Positions 42,473 to 51,499 of a DNA stretch of 64,000 bases are shown piece after piece (position 1 is the stretch's first letter; every line of letters begins with the position of its first letter). A model generated the notes under the pieces. It was given only the letters and a program-made list of their open reading frames with translations, was not told the origin of the DNA and ran no database searches. Source of the DNA: Petrimonas sp. (GTDB lineage: Bacteria > Bacteroidota > Bacteroidia > Bacteroidales > Dysgonomonadaceae); assembly GCA_012839475.1 (NCBI GenBank), contig DUNG01000022.1, forward strand, positions 21,721 to 85,720. The letters are read 5' to 3'. The position numbers were made by a program, and so were the translations under genes.

Positions 42473-44848
42473 TTAAAACGAGAATGTGAGCCTCGCCATG
42501 TAGTTGCGTGTGGCCTGCGGATAATAGCCGATATAATGCACCACGTTACCATCCTCGAAGGCATCCGTGGCTGCCCACCCGTTTGCCACGTACTTCCGGT
42601 TCAGCAGGTTGTTTACGAACAGCTGTAGCTGGAAGGTCCCCAGTGAGCCCTTCGTAAAGGTGTAGCCTGCCGAGAGGTTGGCGATGAAGTAGGCTTCGAT
42701 TGATTTCGCGTTGTCGCCTGTATTGTCCAAGAACTGTTTGCTCACCTGCTTGCCCGCCAGGTTCAGGTAAAGGGCACCCGTGGGCTGGTAGGTGACCCCC
42801 ATCGCGCTCACCACGCTGGGTGAGTAGGAGATAGGGGTGCTGCCGTAATAGCGCGACAGCTGTTCTTGCGGGTTGGCGGGGTCGTTACCGACGTGTACCG
42901 GGTTGTAATCGCTATCGTACAGGTCGAAGTAGGCAGTATAATCTTTAATCCTGTTTCGGCTAAAGGTGGCGTTCGCATCGATGCGCAGCCGCTCTGCCCA
43001 AAGCGGGACGGAGGCTTCGATCTCTATTCCTGCACGGTAGCTCTCCTTCACGTTCTCCATCAGCTTGTACCCGTTGTCGTTCAGCCTCCCGGTCTGCACC
43101 ATCTGGTCGTGGTAGTCCATGTAGTACAGGTTCACGCTCAGCCGTTCGCCTCCCGTGCCCTCGTGATGATACCCCAGCTCGTAGTCGACCATCCGTTCCG
43201 GTCGGATGGGATGCACGGTACCCCCTTTTAGTCCATCTTTCAAATCGGACCTCAGCGGCTCCCGTTGCCCTACCGCAACCGAAAGATAAAAGCGGTCGCG
43301 GTCGTTTAACCGGTAAGAGACTCCTGCCTTAGGGTTTAGGAAGTCGTACCTGAAGTGGCCCGTCAGATCCATCAAGTCGTCATCTATCCCGGTAAAGCGA
43401 TAGCCGATATGCCGGTACTGAAGGTCGCCAAAGAGCGACAGCCTCTCGCTTGGCTGATACTCCACCTTGGTGAAGAGGTTCGTCTCCCTTTTTTTACCCA
43501 CGTTGCGGTACCATTCGTAATTCAAGGGGATAGCGCCGTTATGTTTTACCCAGGGGAGTCGCCCGTAGTGATCCCCGTTGTAGAAGCTATGCATACTCCC
43601 GAAGGTGAGTTGCCAGGCTTCACGGTGATAGGTGACCCCGGCATTGGCCACGTAAAAGTCGTTCCGCATCGACTTCCGCCGGATAAAGTCGGTTCGGGTG
43701 TAGGTGTAGTCGCCGATGGTTTGCGGCTCCAGCCCGAAATCGGAGTACTTGCGGTTCTGCCGGTAGTTTTCGTAATAGCCGTAGCCGTGGTTGTAGCTGA
43801 GCCCGGCGTTTAGCACCATCCCGCGGTTCAACTCACGACTAAGGTTCAGCTGCACGATGTGTGACCAGTAGTTGTCGGTCTCGTTATCGTAATAGAACCG
43901 GTTGCCCGCGTCATCGTAGTACTCCCCCGCGGGGTTGTAACGGCGGCCGTACTCCTCATCCTCCATCTGCTTGCCCGACACCCCTTCCCAGGTGATACCG
44001 GTCTGTTGCACCCCGTTCAGGTAGACCAACCGGAGCAGTTGTCGGTCGGTGTAGTGCGACAGGGCCGCGTAGAGGTTGTTATGATTCACTTTCCCGTTCC
44101 TGACGTAGCCGTCGCCCAGCACCCGCGAGAAACGAACATCCAGCGAGAGACCGTTTCGTAGGATACCGCTTCCCGCGGCGATGTTGGATAGGAACGTGCC
44201 GTAGCTACCCACGGTCGTTGATGCTTCCCCGTAAGCCTCGGGACGCCCCCCCGCTGTCTGCAGCGAGATGGACGCACCGAATGCGCCCGCCCCGTTGGTG
44301 GAGGTGCCAACGCCCCGCTGAATTTGCATGCTTTGCAGCGAGCTGGAGAGGTCCGGCAGGTTCACCCAGAACAGCTCTTGCGACTCGGGGTTGTTTAGTG
44401 GCATCCCGTTGAGCGTGACGTTTACGCGGGTGGCGTCCGTCCCCCTAATACGGAAGGAGGTGTTGCCCACGCCCAGCCCGTCTTCGGTGAAAGCCACGAC
44501 CGATGGGTAGCTTTGCAGGGTGACGGGAATAGCCCGTGCCGCATTTTGCTCCCTGATGTCAGATACGTTAATGTTGGAATACGCTACCGGTGTCTGTCGG
44601 CTGGCACGCGTGGTGGAAACCACCACCTCCTCGAGGCGGATATGGCTTAGGCTGTCGATAGGTTCAACCCCAGGTTGGACATGGCTAAGGTTGTCGATAG
44701 CCTTCAACTCATTGCGCGGAGCAGTTGTTTCAAACTTAGGTTGCATGTAGCTAAGGTTCTCCATAGCGACAGAGGAGCTCGTCTCCTTCGCCTCCGCTTG
44801 ATAGCTCAATGCCGGCAAGGCTGCCAGCAGTAAAAAAACCTTTTTCAT
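42473..44848 (-). CDS. TonB-dependent receptor for thiamine (riboswitch-controlled)
   Basis: The 791-residue protein has a signal peptide (VFLLLAALPALSYQAEA), a TonB box-like EEVVVSTT at about 73-80, a plug (FRIRGTDATRVNVTLNGMPLNNPES) and a barrel ending YMARLTFSF. Substrate is inferred from the TPP riboswitch about 100 bases upstream and the PnuT gene downstream, as in the characterised Bacteroides thiamine receptor locus. Residues 30-75 hold three degenerate repeats (ENLSYMQP, DNLSHVQP, DSLSHIRL) between signal peptide and TonB box. Confidence 0.88.
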   Translation of the reverse strand: MKKVFLLLAALPALSYQAEAKETSSSVAMENLSYMQPKFETTAPRNELKAIDNLSHVQPGVEPIDSLSHIRLEEVVVSTTRASRQTPVAYSNINVSDIREQNAARAIPVTLQSYPSVVAFTEDGLGVGNTSFRIRGTDATRVNVTLNGMPLNNPESQELFWVNLPDLSSSLQSMQIQRGVGTSTNGAGAFGASISLQTAGGRPEAYGEASTTVGSYGTFLSNIAAGSGILRNGLSLDVRFSRVLGDGYVRNGKVNHNNLYAALSHYTDRQLLRLVYLNGVQQTGITWEGVSGKQMEDEEYGRRYNPAGEYYDDAGNRFYYDNETDNYWSHIVQLNLSRELNRGMVLNAGLSYNHGYGYYENYRQNRKYSDFGLEPQTIGDYTYTRTDFIRRKSMRNDFYVANAGVTYHREAWQLTFGSMHSFYNGDHYGRLPWVKHNGAIPLNYEWYRNVGKKRETNLFTKVEYQPSERLSLFGDLQYRHIGYRFTGIDDDLMDLTGHFRYDFLNPKAGVSYRLNDRDRFYLSVAVGQREPLRSDLKDGLKGGTVHPIRPERMVDYELGYHHEGTGGERLSVNLYYMDYHDQMVQTGRLNDNGYKLMENVKESYRAGIEIEASVPLWAERLRIDANATFSRNRIKDYTAYFDLYDSDYNPVHVGNDPANPQEQLSRYYGSTPISYSPSVVSAMGVTYQPTGALYLNLAGKQVSKQFLDNTGDNAKSIEAYFIANLSAGYTFTKGSLGTFQLQLFVNNLLNRKYVANGWAATDAFEDGNVVHYIGYYPQATRNYMARLTFSF
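44624..44761 (-). repeat. Degenerate in-frame repeat in the thiamine receptor gene
   Basis: Motif copies encoding ENLSYMQP, DNLSHVQP and DSLSHIRL start at residues 30, 52 and 65. The repeat precedes the TonB box and would form part of a flexible N-terminal extension. Confidence 0.65.
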
Positions 44849-44946
44849 TTACATTCATTTTGTGATAAGCCACGCCATAAGCGCTGCCCATCGGTTGTTC
44901 GTAAAATAAAAAAGGGGATTTAAATAAGATGTATACCAGAAAATGC

Positions 44947-45041
44947 AACAGGTTTGCGCATCTTCATTCCCTCCGCCGGCATTACCCGGATCAGGTAATT
45001 ATGGGTATGATCTCAGCCCGTGATTTTAGGGCACCCCTGTT
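44947..45041 (-). promoter_or_regulatory. TPP (THI-box) riboswitch
   Basis: On the minus strand AACAGG pairs with CCTGTT to close stem P1 (45036-45041 with 44947-44952). Inside are the conserved GGGGTGCCC, CTGAGA, ACCTGATCCGGGTAATGCC and GGAGGGA elements of the TPP aptamer, in the right order. It lies about 100 bases upstream of the thiamine receptor gene. Ligand binding should lower expression of the receptor and transporter genes. Confidence 0.96.
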
Positions 45042-45052
45042 CTTTGTAAGAA

Positions 45053-45060
45053 CAAAGATA
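45053..45060 (-). promoter_or_regulatory. -7 box of the thiamine operon promoter
   Basis: TATCTTTG on the minus strand matches TAnnTTTG exactly and lies 12 bases before the TPP aptamer, the right distance for a transcript that begins just before P1. Confidence 0.65.
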
Positions 45061-45355
45061 CATCTTTTTTGTTTAATTGTCTTCCCTCGCGGTGTTTTTC
45101 ATGATTGTTCGCTGGAATTTTTCCAAAACAAAACCCCCGGGCGTTGCATTTCTAAGTTGAACTTAGGCTGTTTCGCGGGGTTATTTTGACACGAAACGGT
45201 ATTTTTTCACATTAAATGCATTCCTATTTGGATTTTTACTAATTTCGTGGGATATTGTTGGAAAGTTCACCAGTACGGTGGAGATAAAAGTTTATCGGCG
45301 AAGCTAAAACAGGTGAATACTTACATGGGAGGATGCTAAAAAGGGCAGAGAATAG

Positions 45356-47653
45356 ATGGTTAACGAAATGAAACTGATCGAAGAGGAGCGGATAATCGAG
45401 GAGGAGTTCCAGGGGTTGCTGAACGACTATCTCAACTCCAACCACCGGAAGAAGGTGGATATCATTACCCGTGCCTTCAACATGGCGAGAGAGGCACACA
45501 AGGGGGCGCGTCGCCGGTCGGGTGAACCCTATATCATGCACCCGTTGGCGGTAGCCCGTATCGTCTCTCGCGAGATGGGATTGGGTTCTACCTCTATCTC
45601 CGCTGCTCTGTTGCACGACGTGGTGGAGGATACCGATTACACCGTAGAGGATATTCGTGCCCTGTTTGGTGACAAGATTGCCCAGATCGTGGACGGGTTG
45701 ACCAAGATATCGAGCGGCATGTTTGGCGAAGATGTTTCCGCGCAGGCGGAGAACTTCCGCAAGCTCCTGTTGACCATGTCCGACGATATCCGGGTGATAC
45801 TGATCAAGATAGCTGATCGCCTGCACAACATGCGCACCCTCTCTTCCATGAGCCCGGCGAAGCAGTATAAAATCACGGGGGAGACCCTTTACATTTACGC
45901 TCCCCTGGCGCACCGTTTGGGTCTCTTCGCTATCAAGACCGAGCTGGAAGAGCTCTGCTTCAAGTACGAGCAGCCCGACGCGTACGTCGATCTTATGCGA
46001 AAGATCGAGGAGAGCGCACCGGAGCGGAACAAGGTGTACGAGAATTTCGCCGTCCCCGTTGTGAAGTCGCTCGACAAAATGGGTATCGATTACGAGATGC
46101 GTGCCCGCGTGAAGTCGGTCTACTCCATCTGGAACAAGATGCAGTCAAAGGGCATCGAGTTTCACGAGGTGTACGACCTGTTCGCGGTGCGTATCATCTT
46201 CGAGGTTTATCCCGGCATGGACGAGAAGAAGCAGTGTTGGGACATCTATTCTGCCATTACCGATATTTACAAACTTCGGCCAGATCGGATACGCGACTGG
46301 GTGAGCCACCCCAAGGCCAACGGCTATCAGGCGCTCCACCTAACGGTGATGGGACCCGATGGAAAATGGATCGAGATACAGATTCGTAGCCGGCGTATGG
46401 ACGATATCGCCGAGAAAGGGTTTGCTGCGCATTGGAGGTACAAGGATAGTCGTGTTGAAGAGGATAACGAGCTGGACAAGTGGCTGAAGACCATTCAGGA
46501 GGTGCTGTCCAACCCCAACCCCAACGCGATCGACTTCCTCGATACGGTAAAAATGAACCTCTTCTCGGCTGAAATATTTGTTTTCACGCCTAAGGGGGAG
46601 ATAAAAACGCTGCCCCAGGGAGCTACCGCGCTCGACTTCGCGTATACCATCCATACCCGGGTGGGTGATCAATGCCTGGGCGCCAAGGTGAACCACAAGT
46701 TGGTGCCGTTGAGTCACAAGCTGAGAAGTGGCGATCAGGTGGAGATACTTACCTCGCAGTCGGTACAGCCCCAGCCGGAGTGGATTAACTACGTGGGTAC
46801 CGCGAAGGCCAGGACGAAGATCGAAGCGTCGTTGCGCCGTCAACGCCGAAGAATAGGGGAGAAGGGGAAGAAGATGCTCGATGAGTTGTTCGATAACGAG
46901 CCGATCGATAACGCGATTTTCAACAGGATTCTCCACATCTACAAGGCGGAAAACAAGGAGGATCTCTATTTCCTTATCGGGAATAACGAGGTGATCTTGC
47001 CCGAGACTCGAGAGGGTTTCAGGAAGATGAGTGCCCCCACTCCCGAGAAGCAGGATAACCTGTTTGTGCGTTACGTGAAGCAGGCCATGAGCGCGATCAA
47101 AAAATCACCCGAGCCCAAGGCCGTAAATGGTACTGGTGTTGAGGAGGAATCCAAAGCCAATGTTACCCCCATGGAGCCTGCTCTTCCCAAGGTGGATCGG
47201 AATGCGGTTTACCAACTTACTGAGGTGAAATTACGGAAAAACTTTATCGTGCCATCTTGCTGTAACCCGCTTCCAGGTGATGACGTGTTTGGTTACATTA
47301 CCGAGAAAGAGGAGGTGGAGGTGCATAAGCTGGCCTGCCAGACCGGGATGAAGCTGAAGTCTAACTTTGGGAACCGGGTTATCGAGGTGGCGTGGGGCGA
47401 TTACCGGCAGTACTCGTTCATGGCATCAATCGTCTTTACCGGTATAGACCGTGTAGGTATTCTCAGCAATATACTTACCAAGTTAACCGAAGGGGTCACG
47501 GTGAATATTCAAGGTGTGAACGTGGAGTCCAAGGATGGTATCTTCGAGGGGGTGTTTAGCCTGCAGGTACATAGTGCCCAGGAGGTGAACGAACTCTGTG
47601 CCAAGATAGCAAAAGTGGACGGCGTTACCACCGTCCACCGTTCTAACGTGTAG
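45356..47653 (+). CDS. Bifunctional (p)ppGpp synthetase/hydrolase, RelA/SpoT family
   Basis: The 765-residue protein has an N-terminal HD hydrolase domain (SGEPYIMHPLAVARIV, then LLHDVVEDTDYT with intact HD pair) and a synthetase domain near 240-350 (RVKSVYSIWNKMQSKGIEFHEV, HPKANGYQALHLTV). A TGS domain follows at about 395-455, then a helical region and a C-terminal ACT domain (about 690-765). Both catalytic halves look intact, so it should make and degrade the stringent-response alarmone. ATG 45368 (MKLIEEE) is an alternative start. Four GTGTAGG-like repeats begin at its stop codon. Confidence 0.93.
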   Translation: MVNEMKLIEEERIIEEEFQGLLNDYLNSNHRKKVDIITRAFNMAREAHKGARRRSGEPYIMHPLAVARIVSREMGLGSTSISAALLHDVVEDTDYTVEDIRALFGDKIAQIVDGLTKISSGMFGEDVSAQAENFRKLLLTMSDDIRVILIKIADRLHNMRTLSSMSPAKQYKITGETLYIYAPLAHRLGLFAIKTELEELCFKYEQPDAYVDLMRKIEESAPERNKVYENFAVPVVKSLDKMGIDYEMRARVKSVYSIWNKMQSKGIEFHEVYDLFAVRIIFEVYPGMDEKKQCWDIYSAITDIYKLRPDRIRDWVSHPKANGYQALHLTVMGPDGKWIEIQIRSRRMDDIAEKGFAAHWRYKDSRVEEDNELDKWLKTIQEVLSNPNPNAIDFLDTVKMNLFSAEIFVFTPKGEIKTLPQGATALDFAYTIHTRVGDQCLGAKVNHKLVPLSHKLRSGDQVEILTSQSVQPQPEWINYVGTAKARTKIEASLRRQRRRIGEKGKKMLDELFDNEPIDNAIFNRILHIYKAENKEDLYFLIGNNEVILPETREGFRKMSAPTPEKQDNLFVRYVKQAMSAIKKSPEPKAVNGTGVEEESKANVTPMEPALPKVDRNAVYQLTEVKLRKNFIVPSCCNPLPGDDVFGYITEKEEVEVHKLACQTGMKLKSNFGNRVIEVAWGDYRQYSFMASIVFTGIDRVGILSNILTKLTEGVTVNIQGVNVESKDGIFEGVFSLQVHSAQEVNELCAKIAKVDGVTTVHRSNV

Positions 47654-47720
47654 GATCCCCGCGAGGGGTACTCATGTAGGATAAATGCACCCCGTGTAGG
47701 GTAAGTGTAATTCGTGTCGG
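47648..47720. repeat. Short GTGTAGG repeat at the end of the relA/spoT gene
   Basis: GTGTAGG or a close variant starts at 47648, 47674, 47694 and 47714, the last three with a 20-base period. The first contains the stop codon TAG. Confidence 0.55.
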
Positions 47721-47734
47721 CTGGATCCTGGCCG

Positions 47735-48124
47735 CTATCTCTTTCTCTTTTTCCCGAATATCCTAGCGGTAGCCTGTCGTGTTACGTACGCCATGAGGGC
47801 CGGCTTGGTTATTTTCCAAGCGATGGAGCCGATGAGCGGTAGGTTCGACACGATGAGGTTTACCGCGGTGTTGTTTAACCAGGAACGCGATCGCCTGGTC
47901 ATGTAGGGGGGGATATGGGGTGCGTCACCCGTGAGGTTATCCAGCGTTTCAGAAAATTTGGTCTTGATGGAAGAGGAAACTCCTTTGGTAAGCATTGTTC
48001 CCCAGTTATCGCTCAAGTATTGCAACTGGTAGGAGAGGCGTTGACTGGAGATCATGCGCTGTTCGTTCAGCCGCTTTTTCTCCAGTTGAAGTTCTTCTAA
48101 CGGGGTCAACTTGTACCTGTTCAT
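47735..48124 (-). CDS. Conserved hypothetical protein, distal gene of the holin/YtxH trio
   Basis: The 129-residue protein is helical and basic, starting MNRYKLTPLEELQLEKKRLNEQRM, with one weakly hydrophobic stretch (AVNLIVSNLPLIGSIAWKI, about 89-107). I know no function. It begins three bases after the holin-family gene and is last in a three-gene minus-strand unit that recurs in Bacteroidales. Membrane association is suggested by the partners. Confidence 0.75.
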   Translation of the reverse strand: MNRYKLTPLEELQLEKKRLNEQRMISSQRLSYQLQYLSDNWGTMLTKGVSSSIKTKFSETLDNLTGDAPHIPPYMTRRSRSWLNNTAVNLIVSNLPLIGSIAWKITKPALMAYVTRQATARIFGKKRKR

Positions 48125-48127
48125 GTA

Positions 48128-48499
48128 TCACTTGTTTTTATCGTTCTTATCCTCCTTGTGCATCAGGAAGCGCACCACTTTGTTGGTACACCGTTTCTTC
48201 AACGGCTTTTTTATCATCAACAGGATGAGGAGCACCAGCAGGGCAAAGGCCGCGACAATGGCAAATCCCATCCATAAGCTTTGGAGAAGCTCACCCAAGT
48301 AAAGCGCGGCGGCAATGAGAACGAACAGGAGAATCATTAGAACTACCCCCGATAGAATCATACCGTACGAGATAATCGAGGAGGCTTGACTGATTTTCTC
48401 GTATGCTTCCAGCTTTCCGAGTTCGAGGGTGCTGGTGATGTAGTTGGCTATATCTCCCCTAAACTCCTCGAACCACGTACTTACCTTTTTTTCTTCCAT
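48128..48499 (-). CDS. Phage-holin-3-6-like (Holin-X superfamily) membrane protein
   Basis: The 123-residue protein has two strong membrane helices (about 43-67, ISYGMILSGVVLMILLFVLI; and 76-98, MGFAIVAAFALLVLLILLM), an amphipathic N-terminal part and a charged tail. It matches the Holin-X type family found in non-phage settings. In the trio with YtxH it is probably a general envelope or stress protein rather than a lysis protein. Confidence 0.8.
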   Translation of the reverse strand: MEEKKVSTWFEEFRGDIANYITSTLELGKLEAYEKISQASSIISYGMILSGVVLMILLFVLIAAALYLGELLQSLWMGFAIVAAFALLVLLILLMIKKPLKKRCTNKVVRFLMHKEDKNDKNK

Positions 48500-48522
48500 T
48501 GTTTTGCTGCTTAACCTGCCTG

Positions 48523-48765
48523 TTACTGTTTTGCCAACTCTTTCTTGGCCACCTCGGCGATATCGTTAATATCCTCTTTGAGGTCTTCAACCTCGCTCTT
48601 ACCGCGGTATACTGCTGCCTTCACGTTGGCTTTCACCTTGTCTGCCCACTCGTTGGCTTGCTCAAACCACTCTTCCCGTTTGTCGGATCCCATGATGTAA
48701 CCGACCGCGGCACCCAACGCGATGCCAATTCCAAGTCCTAATAATAACTTTGCTTCTGATTTCAT
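48523..48765 (-). CDS. YtxH-domain protein
   Basis: The 80-residue protein starts with a glycine-rich membrane segment (LLLGLGIGIALGAAVGYIMG) followed by a long charged helix, the YtxH layout. It heads the trio with the Holin-X-like gene 23 bases later. YtxH proteins are stress-linked in Firmicutes; the role here is unknown. Its start region is repeated about 100 bases upstream. Confidence 0.85.
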   Translation of the reverse strand: MKSEAKLLLGLGIGIALGAAVGYIMGSDKREEWFEQANEWADKVKANVKAAVYRGKSEVEDLKEDINDIAEVAKKELAKQ

Positions 48766-48883
48766 ACGATTATTTTATTTTATTTGTTTCGGTGTATGGA
48801 ACCTTTGATATTTAAAATAATCATTGCTAAGTGCGTTTAATGATTATTTTAATCATGTCGGTTTCATACGATTATTTTATTTT
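48760..48883. repeat. Direct repeat around the YtxH start
   Basis: TTTCATACGATTATTTTATTTT occurs near 48760 and again near 48861. The first copy contains the YtxH start codon (minus strand); the second lies in intergenic DNA. The remaining bases to 49062 show no gene. Confidence 0.65.
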
Positions 48884-49062
48884 TTGTTTAATAATTACTT
48901 TTTGTCACCACCCACATAAAATAAAACGTTTTACTCCTGAAATTGTTTTGCATCGCCCCGCATTACTTAACATCCACGGTCTTTCAAGAGGCTTCAGTAT
49001 CTCTTTAGTGACTCTTTCGCAATACTTTTATAACTCTTGTTTGGGGTATTGCCTTACCCGTC

Positions 49063-50433
49063 TTATCCTACCGATTCCCCCAGCAACGTGGCTGGCGTGC
49101 ACCCGGTGACCCTCACCTTCACCTGTTGCCCCACGTGGTAGTGCTGCTTGTCGAAGACGATAACCTTGTTCTGCTCGTTACGCCCGAAAAGCTGATCGTT
49201 TGATCTTTTGGAGACCCCTTCCACCAGGACCACGAACTCCTTCCCCACGTCCCGCTCGTTGCTTTGGCGAGAGAGCTCCAGCTGCAGCTCGATGATTTCT
49301 TGCAACCTTCTGATTTTCACCTCTTCCGGGACATTGTCCTCCAGCCTTTTGGCCGCGAGTGTTCCAGGTCTCTCCGAGTACTTGAACATAAAGGCCGAGT
49401 CGAACCCCACCTCCCGCATCAGCGAGAGAGTCTCCTGGTGATCTTCCTCCGTCTCGGAATGGAAGCCGCACATGATGTCGGTCGATAGACCGCAGTTGGG
49501 GATTATCCGCTTGATGGCAAAGATCCGATCCAAGTACTTCTCGCGGTTATATTTCCGGTTCATCAGCTTCAGCATGCGTGAGCTACCCGATTGCACTGGC
49601 AGGTGGATGTAGTTGCACAGGTTATCGTGCCGGGCGATGACCTCCAGCGTCTCGTCTGTCATATCCTTGGGATGGGAGGTGGTAAAACGAATCCGCGTAT
49701 CGGGTGCGGCTTCAGCCACCATTGCCAACAGGGCGGAGAAGTCGATGACGGGGGTGTTTTGCCCATCTCTCCCTTTTTCGTCATCCTCTTGGTAGCGATA
49801 AGAGTTCACGTTTTGCCCCAACAGGGTGACCTCCTTGAATCCCTTTTCTCGCAGGTCGCTCAACTCGTTGAGGATGCTCTCCGGTGCCCGGCTGCGTTCC
49901 CGGCCGCGCACGTAGGGTACGATGCAGTAGGTGCAAAAGTTGTCGCACCCCCGCGTGATGGAGATGAAACCCGATACGGGATTGCCCGTGATTCTCCGCG
50001 GGATTATATCCCTGTATGTCTCCGTGGTGGATAGTTCGATGTTGATCGCCTTCTCACCTCGCTCTACGGTACCTATCAGGTTGGGTAGGTCGAGGTACGC
50101 GTCGGGCCCCGCCACCAGGTCAACGCAATGTTGCTCAATTAGCTTTCGTTGTATTCGTTCAGCCATGCAGCCTAGTACCCCGAGTATCTGGGGGGTTTTT
50201 CGTTTTCGCCTGAGCGAGTTGAAATACTCCAGCCGTTGGATTACCCTGATCTCGGCACTCTCCCGGATGGAGCAGGTGTTCACGAATATGGCATCGGCAT
50301 CGCGGTAGCTGTTCGTCAGCCCGTATCCAGCCACCTCCATGATGGCGGCGATCACCTCAGAGTCAGCCACGTTCATCTGACACCCGTACGTCTCGATATA
50401 GAGCTTCTTAACTGTTAATATTTCCCTATTCAT
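49063..50433 (-). CDS. miaB: tRNA-2-methylthio-N6-dimethylallyladenosine synthase
   Basis: The 456-residue protein has the MTTase N-terminal cluster cysteines (ETYGCQMNVADSE, NTCSIRE, GCMAERI), the radical SAM CxxxCxxC in RGCDNFCTYCIVPYVRGRE, and a TRAM domain at the end (about 385-450). It adds the 2-methylthio group to A37 of tRNAs reading UNN codons. All cluster cysteines are present. It stands alone and is divergent from the membrane-protein gene at 50758. Confidence 0.96.
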   Translation of the reverse strand: MNREILTVKKLYIETYGCQMNVADSEVIAAIMEVAGYGLTNSYRDADAIFVNTCSIRESAEIRVIQRLEYFNSLRRKRKTPQILGVLGCMAERIQRKLIEQHCVDLVAGPDAYLDLPNLIGTVERGEKAINIELSTTETYRDIIPRRITGNPVSGFISITRGCDNFCTYCIVPYVRGRERSRAPESILNELSDLREKGFKEVTLLGQNVNSYRYQEDDEKGRDGQNTPVIDFSALLAMVAEAAPDTRIRFTTSHPKDMTDETLEVIARHDNLCNYIHLPVQSGSSRMLKLMNRKYNREKYLDRIFAIKRIIPNCGLSTDIMCGFHSETEEDHQETLSLMREVGFDSAFMFKYSERPGTLAAKRLEDNVPEEVKIRRLQEIIELQLELSRQSNERDVGKEFVVLVEGVSKRSNDQLFGRNEQNKVIVFDKQHYHVGQQVKVRVTGCTPATLLGESVG

Positions 50434-50528
50434 TGCTCTTTATGTTACACTTTGCGCTCCCCGTGGACAAGAAAAGTTAAAATTGATATTATCCGAGCAG
50501 AAAAGTTGCAAAATAGTCTTTTTTTCGT

Positions 50529-50622
50529 TATATTTGTCCCGAGGAAAAATAAAAATTTTTCATAGTTAAGGTTTTGGTTAATGTTCGAGAGTAGCTGTGA
50601 AGTTGCTCTCGAAATTTTTATA
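50529..50622 (+). ncRNA. Candidate small RNA between a -7 box and a terminator
   Basis: An exact TATATTTG (50529-50536) is followed about 50 bases later by a 10-bp stem, CGAGAGTAGC (50586-50595) with GTTGCTCTCG (50602-50611, including wobble pairs), and AAATTTTTATA. This would make a transcript of about 75-80 bases in the miaB upstream region. It could also be a terminated leader of the gene at 50758. No known RNA family was recognised. Confidence 0.35.
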
Positions 50623-50654
50623 TACCAAATACCCGTTAATCCGCGAAAAATCGC

Positions 50655-50662
50655 TACTTTTG
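50655..50662 (+). promoter_or_regulatory. -7 box upstream of the 50758 gene
   Basis: TACTTTTG is an exact TAnnTTTG and lies about 95 bases upstream of the likely start codon, downstream of the candidate small RNA terminator. Confidence 0.55.
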
Positions 50663-50757
50663 CCCCACGATTCCATGTCAATCACTTGCCCGCAAGTAAC
50701 GTGCGGTAATTGATGGCTTATCTGGATTCCTATCGGACGTGCAAAATTAATCAAAAT

Positions 50758-51315
50758 ATGGAGTTTGGAGACATTATTTACTTTCTCTTGCTTATCGCTT
50801 TCATGATATTGGGCTTTTTTAATGATGCCCGTAAAAGGAAAAAAAAGGAGGAGGAGTTGAAAAAAGGGGGTTCCATCCCTCTCCCTGATGATTACCCGGA
50901 GGAATATCACGGTTCATCGGGAGGGCATTACGGCTACCCCGAGGGTCATTATCCGCCCCCACAACCACCCCTTGCACCTTCAACGGGTGAGTTTCAGTCT
51001 TCCTTGCGCCCGTCGGAATACATGGAATATGACCCTGGGTCTACCACAGGTTACGACTACGGTTCGTTCAACAACGTGCGGTCAAGTCTATCGGAAGCGA
51101 GTTTTTCGCATCTTGCGGGTTCCTCCTACATTCCCGACTCTCCCAGTCTTCCTGATTCCCCGGAGATGCCCGTTGAGTCACGTAGCCGAAGAACCTCCGA
51201 TGGGAAGGATCGGGGGGGGATTCACCCTTTGGTGGCTGAACTGCATGGCGAGGATGCCCCCAACGAGTTACGGAAAGGGGTTATTTACAGTGAGCTGCTG
51301 AACCGACGATATTGA
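50758..51315 (+). CDS. Small membrane-anchored hypothetical protein
   Basis: From ATG 50758 the product has 185 residues: MEFGDIIYFLLLIAFMILGF forms a membrane helix, followed by a basic, lysine-rich stretch and a long proline/serine/glycine-rich disordered tail (about 38-150). The helix is a better N-terminus than the frame's ATG at 50710. Such proteins are conserved in Bacteroidales but have no known function. The final segment (HPLVAELHGEDAPNELRKG) looks ordered and may bind a partner. Confidence 0.7.
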   Translation: MEFGDIIYFLLLIAFMILGFFNDARKRKKKEEELKKGGSIPLPDDYPEEYHGSSGGHYGYPEGHYPPPQPPLAPSTGEFQSSLRPSEYMEYDPGSTTGYDYGSFNNVRSSLSEASFSHLAGSSYIPDSPSLPDSPEMPVESRSRRTSDGKDRGGIHPLVAELHGEDAPNELRKGVIYSELLNRRY

Positions 51316-51499
51316 CGGGGCGTTATAGGTTATCACCTGACGTTTAGGTTATCATCACTCCTTACACGATATCTGCCGAGCAGATGGCTTTCGCAGTGTA
51401 CATTACATTCTAAAGGACAAGCGAGATTGCCGGGATAGGTGGCATCGTTGGACAAGTAATATTAACAGAACAAAAACTATAAACATATAAACAGTAGAT

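Noticed and set aside
45239..45913. 224-codon minus-strand frame
   Set aside because: Antisense to the RelA/SpoT hydrolase domain; shadow frame.
48128..48499. Holin-family gene as evidence of a prophage
   Set aside because: The trio with YtxH is a common chromosomal unit and no other phage gene is near.
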